DNA from: Melitaea cinxia
Lineage: Eukaryota > Arthropoda > Insecta > Lepidoptera > Nymphalidae
DNA: 64,000 nt
Reading direction: 5' to 3'
NCBI RefSeq assembly: GCF_905220565.1
Contig: NC_059395.1
Span: 14,115,289 to 14,179,288, forward strand
Shown here: positions 25,361-38,900 of the stretch, in pieces
Position numbering within the stretch: position 1 is the stretch's first letter
Layout of the letters: each line of letters opens with the position of its first letter
Position numbers and translations under genes: made by a program
The notes under the pieces: model-generated
Database searches by the model: none
Told to the model about the DNA's origin: nothing
The model's input: the letters and a program-made list of their open reading frames with translations, nothing else

Positions 25361-26629
25361 AAATAATATTACTTAGGAAGACTTGTCACTATTGTCTCTT
25401 CTAGGAAGAAGTTATAACTTGTAATCAATAAATATTTATTTTAATTTAATGCAAGCATTTTTGTTTCTTTAGTGAGAAATCTTTACCCTTCATTTGGGCC
25501 CCCCATCTAATTTTGATACAGGGCCCTCCAAGGTATGCTACCCCACTGTTTCCAATAAAATGATTAAACAATTATAAATTTATTTCACAAAAAAAGTCTC
25601 ATCTGAAGAAAACTACGTAGCTTTACTTTTTCCTCCCGTTACGTAGGTCAGCGTAGCATTCAAACTTACCCCTACCCCCTCGACCAGGCTACGTGCTTTA
25701 TGGACGCTCCCTAATTTGATAAGTGAGAAAAAAAACTTTGGCGGTGAAGCTGTTATACCAAATAGCAACCTTCGACAACTTTTTATAAGTGGTTCACGTT
25801 TCTAGAATTATTAACTATTACATAAAATATGAATAACAAATCTTATCTCTCGGCACAATAAAGAAATATATGAGTTTAAAGTACGATGAAAGTGATATTT
25901 TTTGTGCATATACTTATATGTATACGGAATAACATCAATGATAATACATCAAAGAACAATGGAAGATAAAGCCGACGCGTAAATTTACCTGTATATCATT
26001 TTTCAATTTTTTTTATAACAATCAACCATTGAAGATGAATCAACTGGCTTACCTACCTCCGTAATTTATTTACTTATTTATAATTAATTAAAGTTGTCTG
26101 GGCACGATTTCATCAGGCAGCCTATTAGGTATATATTCATATACCTATTATCTTGCATATTTACTGGATCATTATTATTAAGCACAAGAGGTTATATATT
26201 TCTTAATGATCTCGTACTAAAGGTAAGTTAAGTAGTTATGCAAAAACCGTTCTTTTATTGTAAATTTACAACCGTGATTACGCGCTTATTGGACGGTTCA
26301 TGCTGAAGTAACTTACGTTTTTAATTTTTTTTATTTTATTAATTATTTAACGAAGTTTGGGCCAGATACCATTATGCAATCTATCATATATGTATATATC
26401 CATGGATATGTATTGTCTTACTTAATATATATATATGTATAGCTTGCTTATTTATTATATATGTACTTGATCATATTCGTTAAATAGATGAGTGTATATA
26501 GGTACCTATTTCTTATACCGACCGGATCTTAGACCACAATTTTCAGAAAATTCACTTATGCCGTATGTGAATTGCAAACACATTTTTTATTTTATTTTAA
26601 CCGACATCAAAAAGGATGGGGTTCTTCAT

Positions 26630-26760
26630 AATTATCACATCAGCCTATCGCAGTCCACTGCTGGACATAGGCCTCCACAAGTTCGAGCCAAAAATGGCGT
26701 GAACTCATGTGTTTTGCCCATAGTCACCACGCTGGGCAGGCTGGGATGGGATTCTTAAAT
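26630..26760 (-). repeat. RTE/SINE shared 3'-tail fragment
   Basis: CAGCCTATCGCAGTCCACTG followed by GGACATAGGCCTCCACAAG is the inverse of the SINE tail at 51950-52020. It shares GTTTTGCCCATAGTCACCAC and GCTGGGCAGG with 49260-49460. Confidence 0.5.
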
Positions 26761-26964
26761 CGGGTGTACCTATTTGTTATGTGTTTACTGATTACTAGTT
26801 TTCGCTTGACCGATAATCTAGGTAAGATACCACCCGGTGGGAGTTGGATGAGGTCTGCCGGGACCGAGAAGCTTAGCGCGAACTCAGGATGACCTACACC
26901 CAACAGTGGACTGTGATAGGCTGAAGCGATTACTATTTTACAGATTTAAACTATATTATATTTA

Positions 26965-27750
26965 CTAGCTAGCTAGCTATATATTTTTTAGCTTTTACCC
27001 GCGGCTTCGTTCGCATTGAATTTTTTAAATGATAGAGATCTCAGTTATAAACAGGTAAATTAGCGTAATTAATATATCCTTTATGTTACTCGTAGGTGTT
27101 TAACTGAACTCGTGGATATAATGAAAGGTATTTTAAGGTATTTTCTTCCGCGTGGAATTTCACAAAAAGTTATTGTTCAGTTTGCAGAGTTATGAAATAA
27201 ATCAATTTTTCAAATAAAAGTAGCCTATGTTACTTCTTATTAAATCAGCTATCTGCCAGTGAAGGTCCTGACAAAATCGGTGCAGCCGTTTCAGAGATTA
27301 GCCGGAACAAACAGACAGACAGAGAATAAACAGTATAAGAAAAATTATAAAAAATTAATTTTGGTATATGTACCGTGTAAACATACATATGAATTTAACT
27401 GAGGTAGGGCACAGCAGGAATTTCCTGCTCAAAATATGGAGGAGCCCGACTGGGGTAGTACCTCGACCTTACAGAAGATCACAGCAAAATAATACTGTTT
27501 TCAAACAGTATTGTGTTCCTGTTGGTGAGTAAGGTGACCAGAGCTCCTGGGGGATTGGGGATTGGATCGGCAACGCGCTTGCGATGCTTCTGGCGTTGCA
27601 GATGTCTATAAGTTATGGCAATCTCTTACCATCAGGTGAGCCGTACACTTGTTTGCCGACCTAGTGATATATAAAAAAAAAGAATTTAATAAAAAGCGGT
27701 TATTTTAATATAACAAACAGACACTCCAATTTTATTTATTTGTATAGATT
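26965..27750 (-). mobile_element. Helitron-like repeat H1, copy 3, interrupted by a SINE
   Basis: It starts with CTAG repeats and CCCGCGGCTTCG, continues with the H1 blocks TCAGCTATCTGCC and CGTTTCAGAGATTAGCC, and resumes after the SINE at 27399-27681 with AAAAGCGGTTATTTTAATA. Copy 2 shows the same text uninterrupted, so the SINE insertion is directly readable. Confidence 0.6.
27399..27681 (+). mobile_element. SINE-A full-length copy with 8-bp target duplication
   Basis: The element runs from CTGAGGTAGGGCACAGCAGG to GCCGACCTAGTGATATATAAA and an A tail. It is flanked by GAATTTAA at 27391-27398 and again at about 27682-27689. Relatives are at 21222-21514, 31087-31396 (both inverted) and as fragments at 19665, 40410 and 61240. 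It resembles butterfly SINEs of the Metulj type, but that name is from memory and unconfirmed. Confidence 0.7.
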
Positions 27751-28605
27751 TTACCGTATTAATTTGCAATATTTAAAAGTTTAATTAATCTGTGGTCCCT
27801 AGGGTTTAAGTGAACACTTTGTAAATTGAATGAATGATAGGTTTAATGTCTTTCAGTGGTGATAGTGGACAAAATTTGTACCGCTGGCTTAAAGGGTAAG
27901 AGTGGCAAAGAAGCACGCGCAACTCTGTAAGGTGAGCATTGAACAACGACGCCGAATTTTTTTTCTTAGTGGTTGGAAAACACTTCTTACAACATTGCCG
28001 AAAATCACGTCACGAAACGTAAAGAAGAAGATTATTCATATCAACATGAAGAGGCGGATAAGTGGATAATGTTTCATAAGTACCTATATCAAAAGAGCCG
28101 CAAAATAATAGTTTTCATTTTAGATATTTTTTTTTCAAACAAATAATTGATGTTATGAAAAAACCGTACCGTTGATAGGTTTTATTTAATGAAACATCAA
28201 ATATTTCAAATTAAATAAAGCTTTACAAACTTTAAATTTCTCTGTAACTTGTAGTGTGTGTGTGTGTGTCTAATTTTTTTCACAGCTATCCAATATGATT
28301 CCCTTTTTTATTGTTACAATACATACATAAAATAGAAATCTCACTAAATAATATTTTGGACTAATTTATTTTTTATTTCTACTTTTTAGACAGCTTCCAA
28401 ATACAGAGCTAGGCTTGACTGTTTTGGTATAAAAATGTTATAAAACTATTATTTTTTAGAGTAGTGGTTACTTTAAATTAATTCATTACATTTTTACTGT
28501 CCAACATTGTGAACATATACAAATTAATATTTGTGTTAAACTGTTAATTATAATTTCAGTTCTATTTCAAAACCAAAATCAGACATTATACTTTTATTTT
28601 TAACA

Positions 28606-29135
28606 AGCGACCCGCCCGGCTTCACACGGGTATAAAATATAATTATAGCCTATTCATTCACTGAAAAAATGATTAAAATCGATCCAGTATTTTTGATTTA
28701 TTCATTACTGCCCGTGGCCTGCACGCATTAACTTTAGAGTAAAAGCCGGCCGGAACCGCCGCAAACGCTACGTACCGTAATTTTGAAATCTGTAATATCT
28801 TCAAATATATTCATTTAAATCATATGCTGTAAAGGGCCGTAATAGATCCATATTAAACCAACAATTATTTAAGGTATTTAATTAGATGTGTATTGGTTAA
28901 AATTGCTTTGAAAATTAGCCATTATTTGTCGTAAAAAGTAAATGACAAAAAATGTTATTGTGGGATATCCATAAGAGATAGACATATACCATAGCGGAGT
29001 TTTCTGTAGACCTTTTCAATGTGTACAATACTTAGTACATTATTTTGATAAATCTCGTACGGTTCAGGCTGCGTTTGCAATGTAAGCGGAAAAAAATGTA
29101 ATTATTTACGACATTAGAAACCTCACATTAGAAAC
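28606..29135 (-). mobile_element. Helitron-like element, family H2, copy 1
   Basis: It begins GCGACCCGCCCGGCTTCACAC and includes AAAGCCGGCCGGAACCGCCG, CATATGCTGTAAAGGGCC and GAGATAGACATATACCATAG. The same blocks appear in reverse order at 49886-50605, which ends GGTCGCTAG followed by T. Similarity along about 500 bp makes the family certain. The Helitron class is inferred from the CTAG end. Confidence 0.55.
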
Positions 29136-29962
29136 CTCAAAAATAACAGTATTCATATGATACTCAAGACGATATATCGAGGTATTTGACGACACAAGTG
29201 TACCTACTAATTACAAACCAAAAAACTTTTCTAGTAATCGATAATAAAGTCGTAACTATTTAACCTCATATCACTCAACAAGATATCATGATACTTGATG
29301 ATAGTGCATTTGGCGGCGAGTACTCGAATCCCAAACTGCAAACCATGTAGGTATAGTTATCGGCACGGATATTGAGCGCTGACCTTCAACCTGATCAGAA
29401 ACGAATTTTGAGTTTCTTTGGTGGAAGAAGTGATGTATAGGGGCGAGGTAAGTAATCATATTGTCGTGCAATGATTGGTCAGTCACATTTCGCGCCAATC
29501 CATCAGGGGTGCTACACCATTGGTACTAATACTATTAATAACTTTTGACGAAATTGTTAATAAATAGCCATTGGCTACCATCAATACTAATAGCATTCGT
29601 ACTTTTATGCATATCGATATTTTACGAGTACTAAAGCCTTAAAATTTTTTTATTTTATTTTTCTACTGAACATAACTATTTCCTTTCATATTCCTATTTT
29701 TACTATAATTTCAATATTTTTTATACTTAATAAAATAATTTTCCTCTTATATATTAAATGAAAAAAAAAACATCATATCGTTGTGCATTGTAAATAAATT
29801 ACAAACTAAAATGTTTACTACTTCTGCATGTGATAACTATACTAGTGACGCTTATAAATGTTTACAAATTCTGATCTCAGTCTTATTTATTGCTCAAGTA
29901 CTACAGAGTTTACATCACTCATATAAACACAACACATTTTAACACCGTTTCTTAATTTTAAT

Positions 29963-32900
29963 ATGTTTAAATTAATTAGAGATAGATATTTTAGAAAGAA
30001 GGCAACGAACTGTTTAAAAAGTTTAAAAAATGAAAGGAGGTATTCGTACTCAACTGGAAAAGAGTTGGTGAGTTCTGCTGACATAGTAATAGTTGGTAAG
30101 TACGCTTACGACTTTTAACTAAATTATCCCCAAATAAAAAAAAAGAAATTTTAAATCTGTAAATACTGACTACAAATCAGGTCATCTCGTTTTCATTTTC
30201 GTCTTCGATATTCATTTTTATGACCAAATTCTGATATAATAATAGATGTCTTACCCCATGTGATAAATGTATGCTTTATTAATTTTTAAAGCTTTGTAAA
30301 GTATTAGAGTATTTCTATTTGTAAGTTTATGTAAAGATTTCGTATGATATTATTATAGCATTATGTTTTTAATGTATATAAATAAAATTACGTGGGTATC
30401 TCTCGTTTAGATTATAAAAGTTTTACTTCGAATGGATTGAAAAATAGTATCTATTGGAGTTAAAATAAAGTTTATATGTATGATACCTATATATGAGATA
30501 ACTTTTTTAAACCTCTGAACTAATAAGTGATAATAGATAACGAAGTATCGTCAACAAAAGGTTAAGAATGTACAATTACATGATTTTAAATTTAAAAAAA
30601 AAATATATATATCTTGCTCCAGCTAATACATAAGTATGAATTGTTCCTTAAAAACATAATCAAGATTTTGCTATTTCCAGTATAAAATATTCATGACATA
30701 GATATTTGTAAGTCATTTTACAAATCATAAGATGTTTACCTTGACAAAATCTGTCTTAAAAAAATTTATGCTCTTGTTTATCTCTTTTACTTTTTTAACG
30801 TAGGCCTGTTACTAAGACAACTATATGCCCACAACTATATTACTATACTAACCCACAATGATTAATAAGGTTTTTATTTTGTTATTTTAGGCGGTGGTAT
30901 TGCTGGGTGTAACACACTTTATCAACTATCCAAAAGAGGTGTGAATGCGGTGCTTTTGGAAAGAAATAAATTGACCAGTGGAACAACATGGCACACCGCG
31001 GGTAAGGACGTCGACGATATTTATTACATCTTTGGTACTATGATCGAAACTTTATAGCTCTTTAACGAAAACGTCGTTTTGTATTTTTTTTATATAACTA
31101 GATCGGCTTGACAAGCGTACGGCTCACCTAATGGAAAGCGATTACCGTAGCTTATAGACGTCTGTAACACCAAAAGCATCGCAAGCGCGTTGCTGACTGC
31201 ATCCCAAATTTCCCCTTCAAGCTCTGGTTACCTTACTCATCAACAGGAACACAACACTGCTTGAAAACAGTGTTATTTAGCTGTGATCTTCTGTAAGGTC
31301 GAGGTACTACCCTAGTCTATAAGGTCGAGGTACCTATTTATTACTGCTCCATATTTTGAGCAGGAAATTTCCTGCTGAGCCCTACCTCAGTTAGTAGTCA
31401 GTCAGTAGTAGATTTTTTTATGTGATACCTACTTATTAGTATCACATATTACTTTGTTTCCATTACTTTTATAATTTTCATTTATGAAAAATAAAAGGTA
31501 TAAGAGAGGTTAAGAAGTTGTGCAATCTAATCTGCTTCTGGCTTCGTAATAACATATTTTACTATGGATTTATTTTATATGTGCATTATTGTAGGTTTAG
31601 TATGGTCACTGAGACCAAGCGATTTAGAAGTGAGGTTGCTACAAGATTCTAGAAACGTATATGGTTCTCTAGAAGAAGAGACTGGCGATTACGCAGGATG
31701 GATAAACAATGGAGGCATGTTTATTTCCCGGAGCAAGGTGATTGCCTATTTCATTTTCGTAACACTTTTTTAAAATTAACCTTGGTCATTTTATAAAGTA
31801 GAAAATTCGTGACATTTTTGTACATTTCATTTATATCATGGATATAGATGGACTTTTTTATTTATCAATATATCTAGTTATACACATATAAATAAAATTT
31901 AAGTATCTGGTTGTGATTTCATTTTGAAATAACTGTGTTGTTATTAAACTGTGTTTTTTGCAAGTTATTTACACGATACTTAAAACACAGCCAAACGATT
32001 TTAAGATTTTGTCTATCTCTCTGTCTTTCTATCTGTCCGTGCTGATCTTTGTAACACCTGAACTGATTTTTATCGGACTTTCACTAGAAGATAGAGGAGT
32101 TTGTGGAGCAATTTATACGCTACTTTTAAATTCGGAATTCTACAAACCACCCTGCGAAAAACCGTGTTTGCCGCACCCGAATATCTCTCAGATATACGAG
32201 TATATGAAATAACCAAACGGTTTCTATTAAATACGACAATTTTTGCGACGAAATTTATATACCTATAGTAATATTATAAAGCTGAAAAGTTTGTTTGTTT
32301 GTTCAAGCACGCTTATCTCAGAAACTACTGGTTCGAAATGAAAAATTATTTTTGTATAGGATAGCCCAATTACGGAGGAAGAAAGACTACAGGCTATTTT
32401 TTTTCGTTAAATTACGCGGGTGAACCCGAGGGGCACAGCTAGTTGCAATTATTTTCCAAAAAATCTTTTACTTTAACTTTAAACTGAATAATTTGTGTGT
32501 AATAATAAATTAGACGCGGCGACAAAGTGCTGCCTTGATATATAGCACAAAATAATAAAAATAATAATTTTGTCTGTCAATGAAAAATCATTTACATAAT
32601 AAATATACTAAAACTATATTTATTGATTTGAATAATATGTACGGACAAAATCGTGTTTTAAATTTATTAGCTAAGTTTTCATTTTAGGTCCGCACGGAAG
32701 AATACCTACGGCTGCATACTTTAGGGAAAGCAATGGGTATTCCCAGCGAAATATTGGATCCTCATGATGCCCAGAAACTGTTTCCACTCTTAGACCCAAC
32801 TGTCTTTAAAATGGCATTATACTCGCCTCTAGATGGTACGATAGATCCAGCTATGGCTTGCAATGCACTTGTCAAAGCTTCATCTAAGCATGGTGGAAAG

Positions 32901-35900
32901 GTAAATGGATAAAGGTTTAGATAATAATGTACTTCTTCATTCAAAATGTGGTGTATATGGTATATTCATATTTTCTACAGATATACGAAGATTGTCCCGT
33001 TATTGATATTCATTATGCTCACAATTTACTTGGAAACAAGGAAGTGACTGGCGTCCATACTGAAAAAGGTTTTATTAAAACAAAATGCGTGGTCAATTGT
33101 GGAGGTAATGATTTTAAATTATCTGTGCAAAACCAATATAAGGAGTATTATCTTGTCATTTATTGTGTGAATTATGTTCAGGTGTTTGGGGTCCACGTAT
33201 AGCAAGGTTCGCTGGAGTGCCATCATTGCCAATAATACCCTTTAAACATGCTTATGTTGTTTCGGATGCAATACCAGAAATCCGTGGCTGTCCGAACGTT
33301 AGAGACCACGATGCTAGTCTTTATTTTAAGATACAAGGCGAAAGTTGTAATATTGGAGGATATGAAAATAATCCTATTATGCTTGATCAAGTCTGTTTAT
33401 TTTAAAATATCTATAATTTATGAAGTTGATCCTTACCACTAATTTACTAAATTAAATTTTAATGTTTTAGGTTTCTGAACATCAACATTTCCATTTATAT
33501 GAATTAGATTGGGATGTTTTTAGTGTACATATGAATAGTGCCGCTTCATTGTGCCCAAAGTTAGCTAAAGTTGGTATTAAAAGCACAGTATGTGGACCAG
33601 AATCATTTACGCCTGATCACAAACCTCTGCTAGGAGAAGATCCTAATGTGTTTGGTAGGTTTGAACTGGAAAAACATTTATTGTTTAAATTGTTACACGA
33701 TAATGACAATGTAACTTTACATTATAGGACTCTTCCACAATTGCGGCTATAATTCGGCTGGAATGATGTTTTCTGCCGGTACTGCCATCCAAATAGCGGA
33801 ATGGATACTTAGCGGAAGGTATATTTAGATAGATATTTCACGCATAATAGCAAAAAAATGTAATGGTTAAAGGACTGACATGATTGTCTAAATATTTAAG
33901 TTATTTTAAATCATTTGATAAAATTTATTATGTTATTAAACAAAGTTTCGTCTTATCAAAGGAAATTGTGTCGATTTTAGCGTATAAATAACACTTAAGG
34001 TTATCACAATACATTTCTCAGCTGTAAAGTCTGTTTACGCTAAATAACGTTATTATTGTACAATATATAATGTCTATTTCAATCAATTCGATAAATATAT
34101 AGAAAATAAAAAAGTAAAAGGAAAACTTTCGCTTACATATTCGTCGAGATTAATATTATTTAAACTAGGTTTTGCCCGCGTCTTCACTCGCGCAGGAAAC
34201 CTACATATGGAAGTACCTAAGGGTTAAGACTATTTTTAATTACCGTTATAATGATGTCTTTGAAGTTTGAAAACTTATAATAACTTATTTTTTTATTGAA
34301 GTACACCTATGAAGGTTCGAATTGAATAGTCACTCCATAGTGGTGAAACGGGAGTTCAGAGTTTGTATTGGAAAACAATTTTAATGTCATGTCCGCCGTC
34401 TTAGACTTCGAAATAGCTGCCATTTTCGTAATCAACGTCCCAAAAACCATAAATAACGACACCCATGTGGATTATTAGTTTTATTTACCCCATTTCATCC
34501 CCTAAGGGGTTGATTTTCTGAAAATCACGAAACACGTATTTGTTTATTTATTTTAGGGAGTACTCCTACGAAGTTTCGAATCGAAATGTCTATTTAATAT
34601 TGTTTCACCATACAAATTTTGAACCGCCATTTTACCCCTTTAGAATTTCGAAATATCATTCCTTATTCCTTGTATACATAATAAAGGGAAACTCTGTGCA
34701 AAATTTCAGCTTTTTAGGTCCAAGGTTTTGGGCTGGGCGTTGATGAGTGAGTCAGGACTTGTCTTTTTATATATAAACGATATATCCACGAAATGACCTT
34801 TATTCTCAATACATAATTTTCTGATAACTGAAAAATTTTTGGTTAAATTTTATAAGGGTATTCTTACAAGTATAACAACGTAGGTAGATAAAAAAAATAG
34901 TCAAGTAAATACGCGTTATCACCACAAACTACAAGACAAGCATCAGTATTTTATTAAAACAAGAATTATAATATATTACTTTACGTTTCAGGCCACATTA
35001 CAACATGTTTTCGTTTGATATAAATCGTTTTTCGAATTCGCAATTATCTCGTCCTCATTGGGTGCGAGAGAGCAGCCACGAATCTTACGTTCGCAACTAT
35101 AGCATCGTGTTCCCTAATGACGAACCGCTTGCGGGTAGAGACGCGAGCCACGATGCTCTGCATCAAGAGTTGATAGATGATGGCGCGGTGATGCAAGCGA
35201 GAGCTGGTTGGGAACGACCTGGTTTCTTTATACCTGGTGAAAAGGTACATTTGATATGTAGTCGATTTATTCATCTGATTTTCAAATTTTCTTTCCAGTT
35301 ATCTTTACTACTTGCGTTAACTTTCGCTGTTGGTCAGGATAGTTAAAGTTAGAAATTACCGTTTAACGTTTTTTTATTGATAGGCATTGTAAGTATTCCT
35401 CCTGACAATATTTACTGCTAACTCGTATGACCCGTTTTATGTAGCAATTACGTCAAATAGATCTTATCGTATTTTTATCCTGACCAACAACTTTTCGGAT
35501 GATTGCGACATAAATACATATAGATATTTTTTGGATATTAGATTAGAGTTCAACCATACGACTGGGGTGGTGTCAATGATTATCCCAGGAATTTAGATCA
35601 GCGGTACGAAGAACTTCTGAAAGGAGAATATAGTTTTGGATTTTCGAAGCATCATGATATAGTAAGTAAAAGTAAATATTTTTGTATGTTTTAGCTGTTT
35701 AAGAATTTATCACTATTTAACACCAAATTTACTGTCCATCTCCTACTGTTAGGTATCTTGTATTTTCAGATGTTAAGATTTTTGCAATAGCATAGGTGGT
35801 AATGCTATAGCAATGGTATAGCTTCTACTTAATGTTTTTTTTTTCATTTAAAACGATTTTGTTTTTCATTATAGATTGGCGCTGAGGCTCTAGCTTGTAG

Positions 35901-38900
35901 AAACGCAGCTGCACTTTTTAACATTTCTTACTATGGCAAGTTTTACTTGACGGGTCCCGATGCTCAAAGAACTGCGGAACTTGCCTTCACTGCAGATTTA
36001 TCAAAAAAAGCCGATAGGTAATATTGTCAAATATAAGTTTAAGCTAGTTAAAATTTTCTTATCAAATCTACTCCATTGTATTAATGCATCTACTAAGTGC
36101 GCGGTACTTTTTATTTATATGGGGAAATGTTATTTAGGCACTAGCTCCGCAACCCGATAGTGACGGGAGTGTGGAGCTCCCAACCTACTGCCAGACTATC
36201 CACCAAAACCACCATCTGTTTTCCGGTGGCACCTTAGTGGAGGCGCCATGGGATCGCTTTCGCATTCTAACACGACGCCCCCGGTGTTAACTTTTCGGCC
36301 CTGTCGGAAGGGACGCGCAATCGGTCCAAGTCAATGCCACCGCCGTCTGCAGGAGAGAGACGAGGAGCATCCCACCGTCTGAGGTCACGCAACAACGAGC
36401 TCAAGCCTATCCTCGGTAGTTGGGTCGCACCGACCACCCGAGTAAAGCTCCAGGGAGACCAGCGCAGCCCAGCCGCCACGTGCTTTCACGTCACAGGGCG
36501 AGCGAGCAAATCTAGTGTCCATTCTGATAAAACCAGAGGAATACCCGGAGCACACCCTCGCATCCCCCGGACCCCACAAACCGATCCATCCATGCCGAAA
36601 GACGAGCCCGCCAGACCCTGCGCTCGGCAGTTCAGTATCGGCTCAGAGGCCTTTGAAGCGCGACCCCATTGCCCCGGTACTCCAACGCGCATTTGCGATT
36701 CCCCCCATGGCGCGATCCAAAGGCCCCGGCACCCCATGCGAATTCGCGCCTCCCTCGGGCGCGACCCAGCGGCTCCGACACTACATTACGCTTTTGCGCC
36801 CTCTTCTGCTGGTTTTACCACCGCAAGCAGGTGGCATTCCTCCATCCGCCACCTGGAGACGCGTCCAGTAGGAGATCCAGGAACTCTCTTGGGCGTGGTA
36901 CTTTCTCGACCAACTTAGCCAAATATGAACTTTACCTACAGCTGTGCTATACCAAAATCATAATATATAATATTTGCATAAGTTTTTCTTCTTTTCGATA
37001 ATTACATAACTAACGTGTGTCACGTTTACCTGTTTTACTTATTATTTCAGACTAGTTTATACATTACTTCTAAATGAGAAAGGTGGAGTGGAAGCAGATT
37101 TAACTGTTAGTATTCTCGATGGAGGCAGCGGCCAATTACATGAGCCGATTTTCAAAGTGAGTTTTTATCGACGTTAATTAATTTACAGTTCATTTTTTAA
37201 TTTATGTAGATTAATAAAATCTGGAATTAAATATTCTTCTCAATGTTATATCTTCATTTATAGAAGTAGGAAAATCTGGAAATATAAATGTTTAATCTTG
37301 AAAACTTACAAGCTTTGGAAAAGATATGTTTCGCTGATCAACAGCTCACCCTATTCATTTCGACTATTTAGTAAATTTCATAACTATTATATTGAGTTAG
37401 ACTGAGTAAACTTCATTTTAATGAATTTTAATCCCGGAGAATTTTATTCTATTAAATAAAACTCTAAGTGTCAAAGAGACGGATGAGAGAGTAGTATAAT
37501 ACCATTTTAAAAAAATTAAATTCACATTTAAAGACTTGAGGAACAGTTTTGGATGAGTAATGTTATATAAGTTTCAATACCTGCACAGGGTCGTGGATAC
37601 TATGTCGTCACGAGTGGTTTCAGCGCGGCTCACACCGCAGCTATTCTTCGCAAAATCATTCATAAACACAAACTCCGGGCCAATTTGACGGATGTCAGCA
37701 AGCAACTTTGTATTTTAGGAATCCAAGGACCCGATAGGTAAAATTAATCTTTAAAAAAATAAGCAAATATTGATCATACGATAATGGTAAATCATCATGG
37801 ATAATGAATGATCCAGTTACAAAAGTTATCCTTTAAGCCTTGACATCAAAAATGTAAATGTCTCCTGAAAACATTTCTCTGTTCCTTGACTAAGAATTGT
37901 AAAAGTGGGCAAATAGATTACCAGTTATTTATTTCAATGATTGCCGCCACTATTGTGTTTTAGGTTCATAAAAAACGTAGAAAACAATAGGTACGGTCTT
38001 GCAAACTCGAGGTAATTATTATAATAATAACCATTTCAAAATTATATTGTTTACAGTCAACGCATTTTACAAAGATATACGAACGCTGGTTTATCTAACG
38101 ACGCATTCCCACTACATACGCATAGAAGCATTACCGTTTCGAATGCGCCTGCTGATAATAAATCCTATACTTGCCGAGCGCTACGTGTCTCGTGGGCCGG
38201 TGAACTGGGCTGGGAACTGCACGTACCATCCTCCCATGCAGTACAAGTCTATAAAGCCTTGAGGAAGGCGAATGGCTTAAAGAATGCTGGATGGAGGGCT
38301 TTAACGGCACTTAGTGCGGAAAAAGGTGATTTTTAGGTCTTCCAAAAAAATTTCCACGTCCCTTTTTATTAATAATTGTGTTTGCTCGCAAACGAAAAAA
38401 AAACCGACTTCAATTACATCGACGAGTAATACAACGTAGATCGACGAAAAAATAGTCAAGTAACTACGCGTTATCAAAGATTACTCAAAAAGTAGTTATC
38501 AGATCTCAATAAGATTTATATGTGACCACATGACATACATCAGCTTTCGATAAAATTAAAAATTATTAAAATCGGTACACCCACTAAAAAGTTATTACGG
38601 ATTTTCGAGAGTTTCCCTCGATTTCTCTGGGATCCCATCATCAGATCCTGGTTTCCTTATCACGGTACCAAACTAGGAATATCCCCTTTCCAACAAAAAA
38701 AAGAATTATCGAAATCGGTAAATCCAGTAGAAAGTTATGCGTTATAATACAACGTAGGTCGACGAAAAAAGCGTCAAGTAAAAACGCATTATTAGATATA
38801 ACTCGAAAAGTAGTTGTTAGATCTCAAATAAATTTAAATGGGACCAATTGGCACACACCACCTTTCGATTAAAACAAAATTTGTCGAAATCGGTCTACCC

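Larger units (their letters stand above)
21712..29962. other. Gene-poor intergenic region between the myotubularin and sarcosine dehydrogenase genes
   Basis: About 8 kb contains the 3' UTR of the phosphatase gene and otherwise mostly repeats. These are a GC-richer patch at 22270-22450, a MITE-like copy at 23184-23535, a SINE-B copy at 24172-24430, a GC-rich patch at 24720-24955, a LINE 3' end at 25030-25360, an RTE-tail repeat at 26630-26760, Helitron H1 with a nested SINE at 26965-27750, and an H2 element at 28606-29135. No ORF here resembles a host protein. Confidence 0.6.

Noticed and set aside
36334..36918. 194-codon ORF in the GC-rich island
   Set aside because: Several equally long frames overlap on both strands, no domain is recognisable, and low stop-codon frequency in GC-rich DNA explains it.
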